Under the pieces are notes generated by a model. The model ran no database searches. It was not told the DNA's origin and saw only the letters and a program-made list of their open reading frames with translations. DNA of 64,000 nucleotides from Papio anubis (Eukaryota > Chordata > Mammalia > Primates > Cercopithecidae): positions 29,725,845 to 29,789,844 of the forward strand of contig NC_044976.1 in the NCBI RefSeq assembly GCF_008728515.1, in the 5' to 3' direction. Shown here in pieces: positions 1 through 12,666 of the stretch. The stretch's first letter is position 1. Each line of letters begins with the position of its first letter. The position numbers and the translations under genes are program-made.

Positions 1-383
1 GTGGCTGGCAGAGAGTGTATCTTGGCCTCAGGAGTCTGAGGCCAGATGTGTTCCAGGAAGCAAGTACAAAGCCAACACTGTCAGCCTGGCTTGGGCTGAG
101 ATCTTGGGAGTTGTCCGGGTTGGTTGATGGGGCAGCAACCCAGGACTCTGTAGTAAACAAAGACACCGGACAGGAAAAGGAAGGAGCCCATTTGCAGGAA
201 GGACTGGGTGGGCTGGGGGTGACCAGGACTGGAGCCCAGGGTGAAAGATTTCTCCTTGTAAAGGTTGGCAGTGGGAGGACCATGAAGTTAGAGGGATAGG
301 ATCAGAGTCAGGAAGAGATAAAGTCAGATGGAGAAGGCTGTCCTTCTTAGCATGGGATCACCCTGTGCAGGAGTAAACATAGT

Positions 384-676
384 CCAGGTCACGCCTGTAA
401 TCCTAGCACTTTGGGAGGCCAAGGGGGGCAGATCAGTTGAGGTCAGGAGTTCAAGACCAGTCTGGCTAACATGGTGAAACCCTGACTCTACTAAAAATAC
501 AAAAAAATTAGCCAGGCGTGGTGGCGGGCACCTGTAATCCCAGCTACTCGGGAGGCTGAGGCAGGAGAATCACTTGAACCCGAGAGGCGGAGGTTGCAGT
601 GAGCCAAGATCATGACACTATACTCCAGCCTAGGTGACAGAGCAAGACTCTGTCTCAAAAAAAAAAAAAAAAAAAA
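384..676 (+). mobile_element. Alu
   Basis: Starts at GTCACGCCTGTAATCC with the first about 15 bases missing. Both arms present; A-tail of about 20. Confidence 0.95.
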
Positions 677-2606
677 AGCCCAGACAGCACCAGGAATCAT
701 AGGCTGGTATATGTCTGGCTACCGATTCTTCTCCCACCACTGGTGAGCCAGTTTATGATCTGTTAGAGGAAATGGGGAGGAGGTTTAAAGACCACCAAGG
801 AAAATTGGGAGACATAACACCTGAGTGAACTTGGGCAAGTCAGTCTCTCTGTGCCTGTTTCCTCCTCTGTGTGATGAGGATAGTAATGTCTAACCTTTCA
901 AGAGAATAAACGAGATTGTGGGTATAGAGAAGCTTTGTGTGCTATGAGCGTGGTGCAGAAAATTGTGGCTAACATTGGTGCATCACTCCCTGAGCACTGC
1001 ACTGGACTTAGCAGCTTTTTGTCTTTCAACTCGCGTCACCCTGACAATAAAACCTAGTGAGGGAGGTACTATTCTCATCCCTGATGTACAGGTGACAGCC
1101 AGGATTTGGACTCAGGTAGACTGGCTCTAGAGCTCATGGCTTAACCATTATTCTACACTGGCTCTCCCTGTGACAGTGTTCACCCTGCCTTCTCTGTGAC
1201 CTTGGGCCAGTCTCTTTTCTTCAGTGTTCCCAACTCTATGTTACGAGGTTGGGCCAGATGATCTATTTAATCCCTCAAGCTTTGGCAGTTGCTAGTTCAG
1301 GAAAGGAACTTCCAAGTAGGGGAGAGGGTGAGGTGGGACCAGAGCAGAGAGAGGATAAACTTTTCCAGTGTCTCTGCCTTTTCATCAGTGAGTAGGCTGG
1401 CAGGCTCCCCTTTGCCCTATAAGTGGGGCCAAGGGAGCAGGTGATGCTCAGCCCCAGCCTGGAATATTCACTGGTCCCTGAGGATCACTGAGGTCTGACC
1501 ACCAGGTCTGCCTGCCAATAGTCAGGCAAGGCCCATCTCCTCCTCCTAACAGACTCCAGAGGACTCTTCTTCAGTCTTCAGTCTGTACCCGCCCATTCTG
1601 GGCCCCTGTCCCCTCACCCAGGATCAGTTTATCTGGGCACCAGGCCTGATCTGGGGCCCGAGGATGGGACTATTTATAGATGTCCTCTGTCTCCTTGGCC
1701 TGGGTCTCTAGCCAGATTGGGCCATTCACACACATTTTCTCTCTCTGTCAGTCACTCATTGAACTTGACTGTCACTAGTCTGATGCCTGGCCTCATGGTG
1801 AGTACGGAGGATAACCGACAGATGACCTAGACTTGGTCCCTGCCCATGCTCGGAGAGATGGACTTTTCTACAGACTGTGACAATACAGAAAGGCTATTAC
1901 TATCACATAGGGCTGTCTCTATACCATGGAATACCAGAGGAGGGAGCCCCCTACTCTGCCAGGAAAGTCAGGAAAGGCTTCATACAGGAGGCACTCTTTG
2001 GACTGGGTCTTGAAGGATAGGCACATAGGCGTCCACCACATGTGGGGAGGGGAATTGGGAAGGCAGAGGAGAAGGATTCGTTGAGAGAGGATGAGATTTT
2101 CCTGATGATTGCCCTGGGGTGACGGCAGAAGATAAAAATAGCAAGTGATGAGAATGGAAAGATAATGTAGGTCACACAGGAGAAGATCTTGCTCATCATC
2201 CAGGAGTCTGGCCTTCCTTCTGAAAGCAGTTGAGAGTAATGGAGGGTTTCGGGCAGGGGACCTTCATGATCTGATTTGTATTATGGGAAGAGTTCCCTGT
2301 CTGCTGTGTGGAGGCTGCATGGAAGATTTCGGTTAGGAGGCTGTGGCAGCTATCCAGACTGCACGGTCCAGCAGGGCTCACCCATGCCCACATTGCAACT
2401 AGAGAGAGGGGGAAAGGGAAGAGGACACACTCCTAATTAAAGGCATGGCCTGGCCACTGCACACATCTCTTCTCTCTCGGCTACATCTAGATGCAAGTGA
2501 GACTAGGAAATACAGTGATTATTCTGGACTGCTTTTTACTATAGAAAAGGGAGAGAGTAGATATCAGGGTACTGGAGGTCTCTGATACAGTGGTTAAAAG
2601 TTTCTG
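677..2606. other. Non-coding; MIR and L2-like remnants
   Basis: Apart from the MIR at 835-930, the 1830-2400 part resembles old L2-type repeats (CTTCATACAGGAGGCACTC, GGAGGCTGTGGCAGCTATCC). No conserved frame or RNA gene recognised. The first 383 bases of the window likewise show nothing I recognise. Confidence 0.6.
835..930 (+). repeat. MIR
   Basis: CTTGGGCAAGTCAGTCTCTC, then CTGTTTCCTCCTCTGTGTGATG and GGATAGTAATG: the MIR core in sense orientation. Confidence 0.75.
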
Positions 2607-2910
2607 AGCCAGGCGTGGTGACTCACACCTGTAATCCCAGCAATTTGGGAGGCCGAGGCAGGTGGATCACTTGAGATTAGGAGTTCGAGACCAGCCTGGC
2701 CAACGTGGTGAAACCCCGTCTCTACTAAAAATACAAAAATTAGCTGGGCATGGTGGTGCATGCCTGTAATCCCAGCTACTTGGGAGGCTAAGGCAGGAGA
2801 ATCACTTGAACCCAGAGGGCAGAGGCTATACAGTGAGCTAAGATCGCGCCACTGCACTCCAGTCTGGGTGACAGAGCAAGACTCTGTCTCAAAAAAAAAA
2901 AAAAAAAAAA
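2607..2910 (+). mobile_element. Alu
   Basis: Full length, AGCCAGGCGTGGTG to an A-tail of about 20. Confidence 0.95.
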
Positions 2911-2934
2911 GTCTCTGAAATCAGATTTCTGAGT

Positions 2935-3070
2935 TTAAGTCCTGCCTTAACCACTTACCATCTGTTCAGGCAGATTACTCGCCCTCTCTCGTGCCTCAGT
3001 TGCCTCCTCTGAGGGTACAGTGAGCTAACACACAGCAAGTGCTTACATAGATCCTGGCACATAGTGAGGC
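2935..3070 (+). repeat. MIR
   Basis: AAGTCCTGCCTTAACCACTTACC and GCCTCAGTTGCCTCCTCTG, ending in ATCCTGGCACATAGTGAGG. Confidence 0.75.
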
Positions 3071-3519
3071 CCAGAGCTGGTTTCTGTTTCTAAGAGAAGT
3101 GGGGGCTCTGGGAACAGGTGTTGCCTGACTCCCCAGGAATCACTGAGGTATCCACAGTGGGGCAGATGTCTGGCTAGGGCATCCAGGACTATGAGCTGTG
3201 CCCTTTAGCCCAATTCTCTCAATCCCCATGGCTAGCTGAGGCAGAGGATGCTGGGAGCAGGGTATGGGGGTCCTGGGAAAAGAAAGGAAGGTGGATTTTA
3301 GAGATAATTCAAGGATAGATGGCCCAAGAAATGATGTCTCTGGATCTAGGGGCTTCAGATGCAGCCCAGCCTGGAGCCCCTTTCCCTCACAGGACAACAG
3401 ATCTCCCAGGGCCATGGTGGGGCAGAGAAGGGGAGGTGGGGTGGCTAGTCAAGGTCACTTGGAAGAGAAGGGAAGGGGAGATTGGGTGACTAGTCAAGGT
3501 CGCCTTGACTAGTGACTCC

Positions 3520-3640
3520 AGACTTGGCTGCTGTGTGATCTCAGGCCTCCAACCACCACTGACCTTCTCTGGGCTTTGATCTTTCCATCTGGAGGCTGGG
3601 ATTACTTCTCCTTGCCTTCCTGCAAAGTGAGTGTGAAGAT
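3520..3640 (+). repeat. MIR
   Basis: ACTTGGCTGCTGTGTGATCTC, CTGGGCTTTGATCTTTCCATC and GTGTGAAGATTAGATG follow the MIR core order. Confidence 0.65.
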
Positions 3641-4424
3641 TAGATGTCAGTCATAGAATCAGGTTGCTCCCTGCAGGGCTGAGTGCCTTAGAGGGATGTG
3701 TCAGTAGCAGATGACAGCGCACCCCTTCCCCAGAAGGAGAAGCACTGCAGCTCAGTCCAGCTGAGCCATGACTGACTGTTCTGCCTTCTTCCTCATTTGA
3801 GCTATGCTCTTTTCCCCAGGCTACTGGTTGTAAAATAGGGTGGGATAAGAGAGTAATGTGGGAGGGGAAAGGACGGGTGGAAGGAAACAAGAGGGAGGAG
3901 GATAGCGACATCAGGAGAAAGGCAGAATGGTAAGATTGAGGGCTCATGGCTAAGGAAAATGAAAACTTAGAGTGAAAGGGGAGGTGTCAAGAATTAGCTT
4001 TGTGGGAACCCACTCTCCCCATATTCAGGCGCAGATGGGGAGCTTGCTGAGGGTAGGTGCTGTGCCTTATTCATCTCTCTGTCCTCTTCTCAGGGCAGAC
4101 CACAGTATAAGCCTCCACCGAAAACAGGTCTGCTGTCAGTTTGTTGTCTGAACCCCAGACTTGGTCCCCCACTGAGCCTTCATGAAGCCTCCCCACCCAG
4201 GCCCTGCTTACAGGAGGATCTGAAAGGCAGCCTTGAGAAGAAGGAGGGGCAGCTGGGAGACAGGAGTGTGGGTCCCATTAGGGCTCCCTCAGTGCCTTGC
4301 TGTGCTACCTGGGACAAACCACTTATCCTCTAAAGCTCTTTCCCCATCTGAGTAAAGTGAGTTCATGGCTGTGGTTTGAGGGCTATTTTTACTCCATTAA
4401 ACCCTATCTTCAAACAAATTCTTA

Positions 4425-4711
4425 GGCCAGGTGTGGTGGCTCATGCCTGTATTTCCAACACTTTGGAAGGCTGAGGTGGGAGGATCGCTTGAGCCCAGGA
4501 GTTTGAGACCCGCCTGGGCAACAAAGTGAGACCCTCATCTCTACAAAAAAAAAGTTAAGTAATTAGCTGGGCATGGTGGCACGTGCCTGTAGTTGTAGCT
4601 ACTTGGGAGGCTGAGTGGGAGGATCACTTGAGCCCAGGTCGAGGTTGCAGTGAACCATGATCATGCCATGCACTCCAGCCTGGGCAGCAGAGTGAGACTC
4701 TGTCTCAAAAA
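4425..4711 (+). mobile_element. AluJ
   Basis: GGCCAGGTGTGGTGG with GGATCGCTTGAGCCCAGGAG, an AluJ trait. Its end abuts the next Alu. Confidence 0.92.
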
Positions 4712-4723
4712 GCCACAAATTCT

Positions 4724-5025
4724 GGCCGGGCACAGTGGCTCATATCTGTAATCCCAACACTTTGGGAGGCCGAGGCGGGCAGATCATGAGGTCAGGAGAC
4801 TGAGACCATCCTGGCTAACACAGTGAAACCCCGTCTCTACTAAAAAAATACAAAAAAATTAGCCGGACGTGGTGGCAGGCGCCTGTAGTCCCAGCTATTC
4901 GGGAGGCTGAGGCAGGAGAATGGTGTGAACCGGGGAGGTGGAGCTTGCAGTGAGCCGAGATCGTGCCACTGCGCTTCAGCCTGGGCGACAAAGCGAGATT
5001 CCATCTCAAAAAAAAAAAAAAAAAA
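4724..5025 (+). mobile_element. AluY-like
   Basis: GGCCGGGCACAGTGG, GGAGCTTGCAGTGAGCCGAG; inserted next to the preceding Alu, with AAATTCT repeated on both sides. Confidence 0.95.
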
Positions 5026-6617
5026 CCCAAATTCTTAGGTGGAAGTCCAGGAAATAAAAGGGATCTTCACTGGTGGAAGCCAGGAAGGGTGCTGGAACCC
5101 ACTTATATGGTCCTGGAGGGTCTGGGGAGGCCAATTTAAAGAATGGAAGCCCTGCTCTCTGGGCCTCAAGCAGGTTTGGCTATCCCTCCCCTGCCTGCTG
5201 TCCCGTCCCCACTACCTCCGCATGTCCTTTCTGCAGCCTGGGTGGGAATGGAGGTCCAGTCAACTTGCAAAGAGCAAGCAGTGCCCCTCTTGAGGTTTTT
5301 TTTCAATCCCTGGGAAATAGCACCACTCACCCCAGCCCCACCCCACACAGACACAGTGGTCTCGCCCTGGATCCCTTGGGATGGGGGAGGGGCCCAGAGA
5401 GAGCCCTCAGATTCCAGAGCCTCTGGATGCTTAGCAGGGATTGAGGTCTTTAGTAGGGGGTTGGGAAAAGAAGAAATGCGTTTCTGGGGAGCCACGAGAT
5501 TGGAGCCAGGAGGCTCCTGGCTAAATGATCTAGAGTAGCCACTGCATCTCTCTGGATCTCAGTTTCTCCATTCGGATCTCAGTCTCTCCATCAGTACAGT
5601 GAGGGATGAATGCCCTTTCTCATTTGTGACTGGTAGAATGATAGGAGTGGGGATAGGGGCAGAGATTGTGTTGTGGGTGCTGAGTTTCCCAAGAGACAGC
5701 ATCTTGCTTATAGTTCAGAGCCAGTGATGGTGGCCGCAGCAGCCAAGCCTTGGAGGGAGGGTTGGTAGGAAGACTTGGTTGAACCTGGGCCCTGCCACTA
5801 AGTTACTGCGTGTGGTCCCCTCCTGGGGCCACATTTTCTCCATCTGTCTAATGGGAGTAAATGCTCCCAGACCCAGGAGTCGGTGACTGCACCTGGCATC
5901 AGAGACTGGGGCAGAGGCCTGCAGCTGGCCCAGGGTGAGGGTCACAGTCCTGTTGTGCAGAGCCAGGAGTGGTTGTCAAAGATAGTGTAGAAAACCAAAA
6001 GTCAGGTGGGAGTGCTGAAGGAACCTCCAACTTTTTTGGTTTATAGATGGGGAAACAGGCTGGATGTGGGAAGACCAGTTGTCCAGGGTCCCAGAATGGG
6101 TTGGGGACACAGACGGGATGAAAACTGGGACTGCTGACCATCTATTCCAGCTTCTCCTCACAGGAAGCTCTAATAGAAGGTACAGGGAGTAGCTTTGTCT
6201 GGGGAGCAGGGAGATGGCCCTTCCACATCCCTGCAAGGTGTGGAAACAGATAACACAATGGGAGCTTAGCCAGCTTGTATTCCCTTTCCTTTTTTCTCTC
6301 TGCTTGTCCTGCGCTCTGCTCAGGATTTGTTAATCTCAGAAGTCTCCAGTTAACCATTCCATCTTTTCCACACAGGATAGGGGTGCAGTCGGACAGGAGC
6401 AGCAGATAAGGGGGTTGGAATTCCGTAGTGACAAAGAGGTCCAGCTGTAGGGGCATGAGATTAGGTTAGGGTGTGCAGGGAGGAACTGAGCACAGAGCTT
6501 TCCCTTGTGTCTGGAGCGGCGGGGGTGAGGTAAGGTTTCTCTAATGATTTCGGGAACCCCTTCAGAGACCATGGTTTTCTGGTTCCCAAGTCCAGAAGAG
6601 ACATCTCAGACATGCAC
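5026..6617. other. Non-coding unique sequence before the minisatellite
   Basis: Overlapping frames of 80-130 codons exist in several frames at 5070-5540 but none has family features. A 19-bp string GGGGCAGAGGCCTGCAGCT near 5910 recurs near 8513, just past the minisatellite. Confidence 0.55.
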
Positions 6618-8490
6618 ATACCCAGGCATATCCACACAGACGACCTCTCCCACACCCCCAGACACATCCACACAGACGACCTCACCCACACCCCCAGACA
6701 CATCCACACAGACGACCTCCACCACACCCCAGACACATCCACACAGACGACCTCACCATCCACACCCCCAGACACATCCACACAACGACCTCACCATCTA
6801 CACCCCAGACACATCCCACAGACCCCCAGACACCCTCTCCACACCCCAGACACATCCACACAGACGACCTCACCCCACCCCGTTTCCGGACGGCCTCCAC
6901 CATTTCCACGGGCCTCACCATCCATCCACTGGTGTCCATTTCCTGTCCATCCACTGGTTGGCCATCCACCACATCCACGGGCTTGACCTCCGGGCAGCCT
7001 CCATCCCTGGTGGCCACCATCCACTGTTTGACCTCCACCACTGTTTCCATCCACTCCAGGTTTCATCCACTGAACCACATCCACACACAGACAAACCTCA
7101 CCATCCACACCCCCAGACACATCCACACTGATAACCTCACCATCTACACCCCCCAGACCACATCCACACTGGACCCATCCAAGTTCCATCCACCCCAGAC
7201 CATCCACAGACAACCCTCCACCATCCACACCCTGGACCACATCCACAGGCGACCTCCGCCATCCACGCCACAGACACATCCACTGACCTCCTGCATCCAC
7301 ACCCCCAGACCACATCCACGGACGGCCTCACCATCCTGCCCCCGGGCCGTCCACCGGGACGGTATCACCGTCCACTTCGGACACGTCCACGCGGACGATA
7401 TCACCGTCACTGGACCCGCATCCACGAGACGGTATCACCATCCACTTTGGACGCATCCACAGGGCGATATCGCAATCCACGCTGGATAAATCACGCGGAC
7501 GACCTCACCATCCGCCCCCGGGCACATCCGCACAGACGTTATCACCATCTACGCCCCGGACACATCTGCAGTTGACCTCGCCCACACCCCAGACACGTCA
7601 CGGACTATCCAGACCTGTCCACCCCCCCACATCCACTGGTTTGACCCATCCTGGTGTCCATCCATGTCCATCCACTGTTCCTTCCATCCGGCCCTCCACC
7701 TGGTGTCCATCCGGCCTCCATCCCTGTCCACCATCCATTCCTGAACATTCCACCCCCCAGACCACATCCTGAACCCCGACCCTCCCCATCCACCCCAGAC
7801 ACATCCCTGAACTGACCTCCTGTCCACACCCCCCCAGACCCATCCGGCCTCCTTCCACGGGCAGCCTCACCATCCATCCACTGAACATTCCATCCAGCCC
7901 TGTCCACTGAACCATCCATTTCATCCATCCACATTCCACATTCATCCTTCCATCCTGGGCTGTGTCCATCCATTCCTCCATCCACTGAACCACATCCATC
8001 CATCCCTCCACCACCCCAGACCATCCACAGACCTCCAGACCTTCCTCCAGACACCATCCACCTGAACCCGTCCACGGACGTTACTCCGCAAATCCACTGG
8101 ACCCATCCGCTGCTGGTCAAGCCTCTACTGGACATCCACGGATATCCGGACACCGTCACTGGACCCGTCCACGGACGTTATCACCATCCGCTGGACACGT
8201 CCGCACGGACTGACCTCCGCATCCACTTTGGACGTCCACCTGGGCCGATCACCGTCCACGCCTGGACACGTCCGCGGATATCACCAAATCCACTGGGCCA
8301 TCCGGACGATATCGCAAATCCACTGTTGCATCCACGCAGACGGGCCTCATAAATCCACGCCGGACCCATCCGCACGGACGGTATCGCAAATCTGCCGGAC
8401 ACGTCTGCAGACCCGACCTCCACGCCCCAGACCACATCCACGGATATCCGGACACCATCCGCTGGACATCCACGGGCGACCCATCCACAC
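6618..8490 (+). repeat. C-rich minisatellite, unit about 36 bp, degenerating along its length
   Basis: Clean units containing CAGACGACCTC start at 6637, 6673, 6709 and 6744, with further copies near 6782 and 6860: a period of 35-38 bp. From about 6890 the array decays into mixed CATCCAC, CACCATCC and GGACGG modules up to about 8490, and gains many CpGs after 7330. The + strand is rich in C and A and poor in G in the first half. The long open frames on both strands (up to 195 codons, for example 6544-7131 + and 7605-8159 -) follow from the stop-poor repeat and have no start context or homology I recognise. Confidence 0.93.
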
Positions 8491-8554
8491 CTCCGCGAGA
8501 ACTAGGGCCGGGGCAGAGGCCTGCAGCTACAGCCCCAGGAGTGGACCATCCACA

Positions 8555-9020
8555 CAGCCCCTACACAGAACTGGCTACAAAATTGGCAGGATCCAGTGCA
8601 AAGTGAAAATGTGAGCCCCGTTCAACAATTACAAAATTTCAAAGATAAGGCCCGGCAGTGGCCCACACCTGTAATCCCAGCACTTTGGGAAGACGAGGTG
8701 GGTGGATCACTTGAGGTCAGGAGTTCGAAGCCAGCCCAGCCAACATGGTGAGCCCACGTCTCTACTAAAATGCCTGGAGTGCTGGGCATGGCTGAGCCCT
8801 GCCATAATTCAAGCTAGTGGGAGGCAGGGCAGGAGGTGCTTGAACCTGGGGCGGGCTTGCAGTGAACTGGGATCATACTGCACTCCCGGCCTGGGCTGCA
8901 GAGCGGACTCCTCTCAAAATTTCAAGATGATGACAGCAGATTATTGACCAAGAGCAGGGCCATTCTGAGGGCTCTGTTTGACCACACAGGTTGGTTTCAC
9001 ACCAATGATGCTAGCCCTGC
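8555..9020 (+). repeat. Old interspersed repeat of unnamed family, copy 1
   Basis: AAAATTGGCAGGATCCAGTG...GTGAAAATG and, beyond an inserted Alu, GATGACAGCAGATTATTGACC match the order of motifs at 17640-17815. Split by the Alu at 8650-8925. Confidence 0.6.
8650..8925 (+). mobile_element. Alu, degraded
   Basis: GGCCCGGCAGTGG to CTCTCAAAATTTC with several internal deletions; inserted in an older repeat. Confidence 0.85.
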
Positions 9021-9393
9021 TCCTAACACATTCCAACCATTCCCCTGGAGACTCACAGTCCCACAGACACCATCCTGCTAGAGAGACACACTCACCCAGG
9101 GACAAATATTCACTCCCCTAGACCCATCACCACTGAGGGCACACATACATTCACATCAGCCCCAGTACCACAGAGCCTCACCTAGAGCCAGAGTTCCTCC
9201 CGGCTGCATGGGTCCAGGCATCCCACCAGGGCACAGGGCTGTTTCACTCGATCCTCCCTCGGGCTGCTGGGGTCTCCTCCACTCTCCTGCTCCAAACAGT
9301 CCCTCCCCCAAATGCACATTAGCCTACCTGCTGGGCTGGCCATGGAGGATAGAGGAGAGGGGAATGCCAGCTCTTCCACCCACCCAGTCAGCC

Positions 9394-9499
9394 TGCAGGG
9401 ACCCAGCTGAGGATAAGATGCCAATAATAATACCTGGCCGGGTGTGTGCAGGGACCCAGCTGAGGATAAGATGCCAATAATAATACCTGGCTGGGCGCA
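9394..9499 (+). repeat. 53-bp tandem duplication including an Alu head
   Basis: TGCAGGGACCCAGC...CCAATAATAATACCTGG occurs at 9394 and again at 9447. Each copy ends in the first bases of an Alu: GGCCGGGTGTG in copy 1 and GGCTGGGCGC, leading into a complete Alu, in copy 2. Confidence 0.93.
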
Positions 9500-9797
9500 G
9501 TGGCTCACACCTGTAATCCCAGCACTTTGGGAGACCGAGGTGGGTGGATTACCCGAGGTCGGGAGTTTGAGACCAGCCTGACCAACATGGTGAAACCCCA
9601 TCTCTACTAAAAATACAAAAATTAGCCAGGCGTGGTGGTGGGTGCCTGTAATCCCAGCTACTGAGGAGGCTGAGGCAGGAGAATTGCTTGAACTTGGGAG
9701 GCAGGGAGGTTGCAGTGAGCCAAAATCACGCCATTGCACTCCAGCCTGGGCAATAAGAGTGAAACTCTGTCTCAAAACAAACAACAACAACAAAAAA
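9489..9797 (+). mobile_element. AluS-like
   Basis: Full length; tail of AAC units. Its head is preceded by a 53-bp duplication. Confidence 0.95.
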
Positions 9798-9802
9798 CAC
9801 CT

Positions 9803-10312
9803 AACACTTGTTGAACATTTACCATGTGCCAGGCACTGTTCCAACACTTTATAAATACTCATTTAATCCCACAACCCTATGAAGTAGGTAATTTTTATTT
9901 TTTTTTGAGACAGAGTTTTGCTCTTGTTGCCCGGGCTGGAGTGCAGTGGCACGATCTCGGCTCACTGCAACTTCCATCTCTCAGGTTCAAGCGATTCTCC
10001 TGCCTCAGCCTCCAGAGTAGCTGGAATTACAGGTGCCTGCCACCATGCCTGGCTAATTTTTTGTATTTTTAGTAGAGACAGGGTTTCATTATGTTGGCCA
10101 GGCTGGTCTCGAACTCCTGACCTCAGGCGATCCACCCTCCTTGGCTTCCCAAAGTGCTGGGATTACAGGCGTGAACCATCGCGCCCGGCCCTGAAGTAGG
10201 TAATATTTTTTTATCCCCATTTTATAGGTAAGGAAGCTGAGGCACAGAAAAGTTAAGTAACTTGAGCAAGATCACAGCTAGTAGGAGAGGAAGCTGGGAT
10301 TTTAACCTGCTA
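9803..10312 (-). repeat. MIR, split by an Alu
   Basis: AACACTTGTTGAACATTTACC...GTGCCAGGCACTG before the Alu and CCCATTTTATAGGTAAGGAAGC...AAGTTAAGTAACTTG after it form one antisense MIR. The Alu target repeat is TGAAGTAGGTAAT. Confidence 0.85.
9893..10190 (-). mobile_element. Alu
   Basis: T-tail to GCGCCCGGCC; sits inside a MIR with target repeat TGAAGTAGGTAAT. Confidence 0.95.
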
Positions 10313-10968
10313 CAGACAGCATGCTCCGTCAGTTGTTGATGTGACTGTACTGGGCATGTCAGGCACTGTGAACCCAGTGGTTCCAGGGTCTGCCCCTGAG
10401 GAGCTCAGGTCCTCTGTGAAATGATGAAAAAAGATGATTATGATGCAGCGTCTTTTTGACTGGGGTCCATGGTCAGTCCCAGGAGTCCCCAGGATGGTCA
10501 CTTGGCTGGAGGAACACAGATGATTTTCTTTCACTACAGTCACAATATTTGGAAGATGTCTGCATGAAAGACATAGTCTTTTTTACCTTTTTACAGACAA
10601 AATTGTCAAATATGTAATAAAGGCATTTCCACTGATAGCGTACGCCGTCAGATAATGGACAGTCCACATGGCAGCTGGTTACCCAACCTAGACAGAGGGC
10701 TTTCTCAATGATGGGAATGCAAGGAAACCTGCTCTGCCAGTGTGTTCTGGGCATGCAGCGGGCCTCATTTATGACTTAGTTCAATATTATAAACCTTCGG
10801 GAGCCCTACCCTCCTTCTCTGAGAGTTACTGCTCCCCACTAGGTGTGGCCCCTGAGGCCATGTTTGTATGCTTTGACTCCTGCCCCTCCAGCTTCCGGGA
10901 GGGGATACCCCAAAATAAAGGCCTCAGAAGCAACTGAGACCGACTGATCCAGGAATGCCTACCTGATC

Positions 10969-11184
10969 GAAGCAGGCCTCAGCCTCTTGAGTGCTGGGAC
11001 TGTAGGCTCATACCATGACACCCAGATCATTTAAACAGTTTTTGTTTGTTTGTTTGTTTTGTTTTTTTTAGACAAGGTCTTGCTATGTTGCCCAGGCTGT
11101 CCTCAAACTCCTAACCCCAAGCAAACCTCTCTTATGGGTCTCCCAAAGCACTAGCATTATGAATGGGAGGCACCATGCTGGTCC
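10969..11184 (-). mobile_element. Old Alu/FLAM remnant
   Basis: Diverged pieces CTCAGCCTCTTGAGTGCTGGG and TTGCTATGTTGCCCAGGCTG around a TTTG-rich run. Confidence 0.65.
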
Positions 11185-11395
11185 ATATACAAACACTTGA
11201 TAGTAAATTCCATACAGCCAATTGATTCTTGCAGAATGCTTTCGTTAATTTTTGCTGAACTCGTATCTGTAGCCAACCTATGGTTGCAATTCAACCAGAA
11301 TTTGAAATTGAATTGCATACCAATCTGCTAATTATTTTCCTAATAAATTTATTGTCATTAAATGTGCTACAGGATCTACTGTTATAATATTTTTC

Positions 11396-11696
11396 TTTTC
11401 CTTTTTTTTTTTTGAGAGGAGTCTTGCTCTGTTGCCCAGGCTGGAATGCAATGGCTTTATTTCGGCTCACTGCAATCTCCGCCTCCTGGGTTCAAGTGAT
11501 TCTCATGCCTCAGCCTCCCAAGTAGCTGGGATTATAGGCGCGCATCACCACGCCTGGCTAATTTTTTTGTATTTTTAGTAGAGATAGGGTTTCACCATCT
11601 TGACCAGGCTGCTCTCAAACTCCTGAACTCAAGTGATCCACCCGCCTCGTCCTCCCAAAATGTTGGGATTACAGGCGTGAGCCACTGCGCCCAACC
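11396..11696 (-). mobile_element. Alu
   Basis: Full length; flanked by CTACTGTTATAATATTTTT on both sides. Confidence 0.95.
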
Positions 11697-11867
11697 TACT
11701 GTTATAATATTTTTCACCCTTCTATAAATATATTCATTAAACAGAAACTTCTTTCAGCTTTAGCACCAGACTTGACAAACTATTAAGTTTAATTTGCACT
11801 TTTAACATTTTGTCTATCACTTTCTTTAGTCTTGCAAGTCAGCAAAACAACAAATCAGTTCCTTATT

Positions 11868-12540
11868 TGTACCTATCAGGACTCAGACAACAATACTCCA
11901 AAATGAAGGCCTTAGAAGCAAAAGTTTTTCTTTGACCTTCTCCTGTCCTCTTGTCTTTCTGTCCCATTCTCCCTCAAGGCTAGCCGTAGAAACTAGAATA
12001 CCTTTTCCCCAAGGCTAGTATCCCTTTTCCCCAAGACAGTTCATGGAAAACAAAACCCTTTTCCCCCAAAGCCAGCCATAAAACCTAAAAACATTACTCT
12101 GGATTTTCCTCCACCTTTCTGTGTGAAAAGAAGTTATCTTACCTACCTTGACTGTAGCTGGTAAGATCCTTATTCCAGAGTGGATCCTGCCCCATATTCA
12201 GAAGGAAGGAATGAACACTTAGAGAGGCCAGGAAGAATCTAGGCAGAAGTCCTTGCTGGGCTTCCTCACTCAGTCTATTAGCATTTGATCATAGCCTTTT
12301 CATCCAGTCATATTTCTACATGGCTGTCTAGACTTTGTTGAACCTAAGCATAAAAACAAACAATTTTCTGTTTTTCTTCAGGTCTTCATGCTGCAGGCTC
12401 CCATGTACATGTTAATAATTACTTTTGTATGCCTTGTCTCCAATTTTCTGCCTTTTGTGAGCTGATTTTTCCATGAACCTTCAGAGGGCAAAGGGGAAAA
12501 TTTCCCCTGGCCCCCATATACTGTTTACCAATTTCTGTGT
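11868..12540 (+). mobile_element. Possible class I LTR
   Basis: Opens near a TGTACCTATCAGGACTCAG block followed by CCAAAATGAAGGCC, and closes with a CTTCAGAGGGCAAAGGGGAAA block. The pattern resembles MER4-group LTRs from memory. Ends and family are uncertain, and an older Alu precedes it. Confidence 0.4.
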
Positions 12541-12666
12541 TGTAAATACCCCCACTTGGCTGATTCAGGCTGCTGTGATGATGTCATGGAGCCAAAAGTT
12601 AGGAAGAGATGTGCAGAAGCACATCATTATGTCATAGTTCCACTATACAGATAACGACAGATGTAG

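Noticed and set aside
5039..5538. Overlapping frames of 84-131 codons near 5.0-5.5 kb
   Set aside because: Three overlapping frames on both strands, with no splice logic, codon bias or family match seen.
6544..8159. Long open frames in the minisatellite (195, 185 and 184 codons, both strands)
   Set aside because: They follow from a stop-poor tandem repeat, overlap in several frames and show only repeat-derived Thr/Pro/His or Trp/Gly-rich peptides.
9182..9862. 226-codon minus-strand frame
   Set aside because: Most of it is translated antisense Alu; the rest has no recognisable domain.
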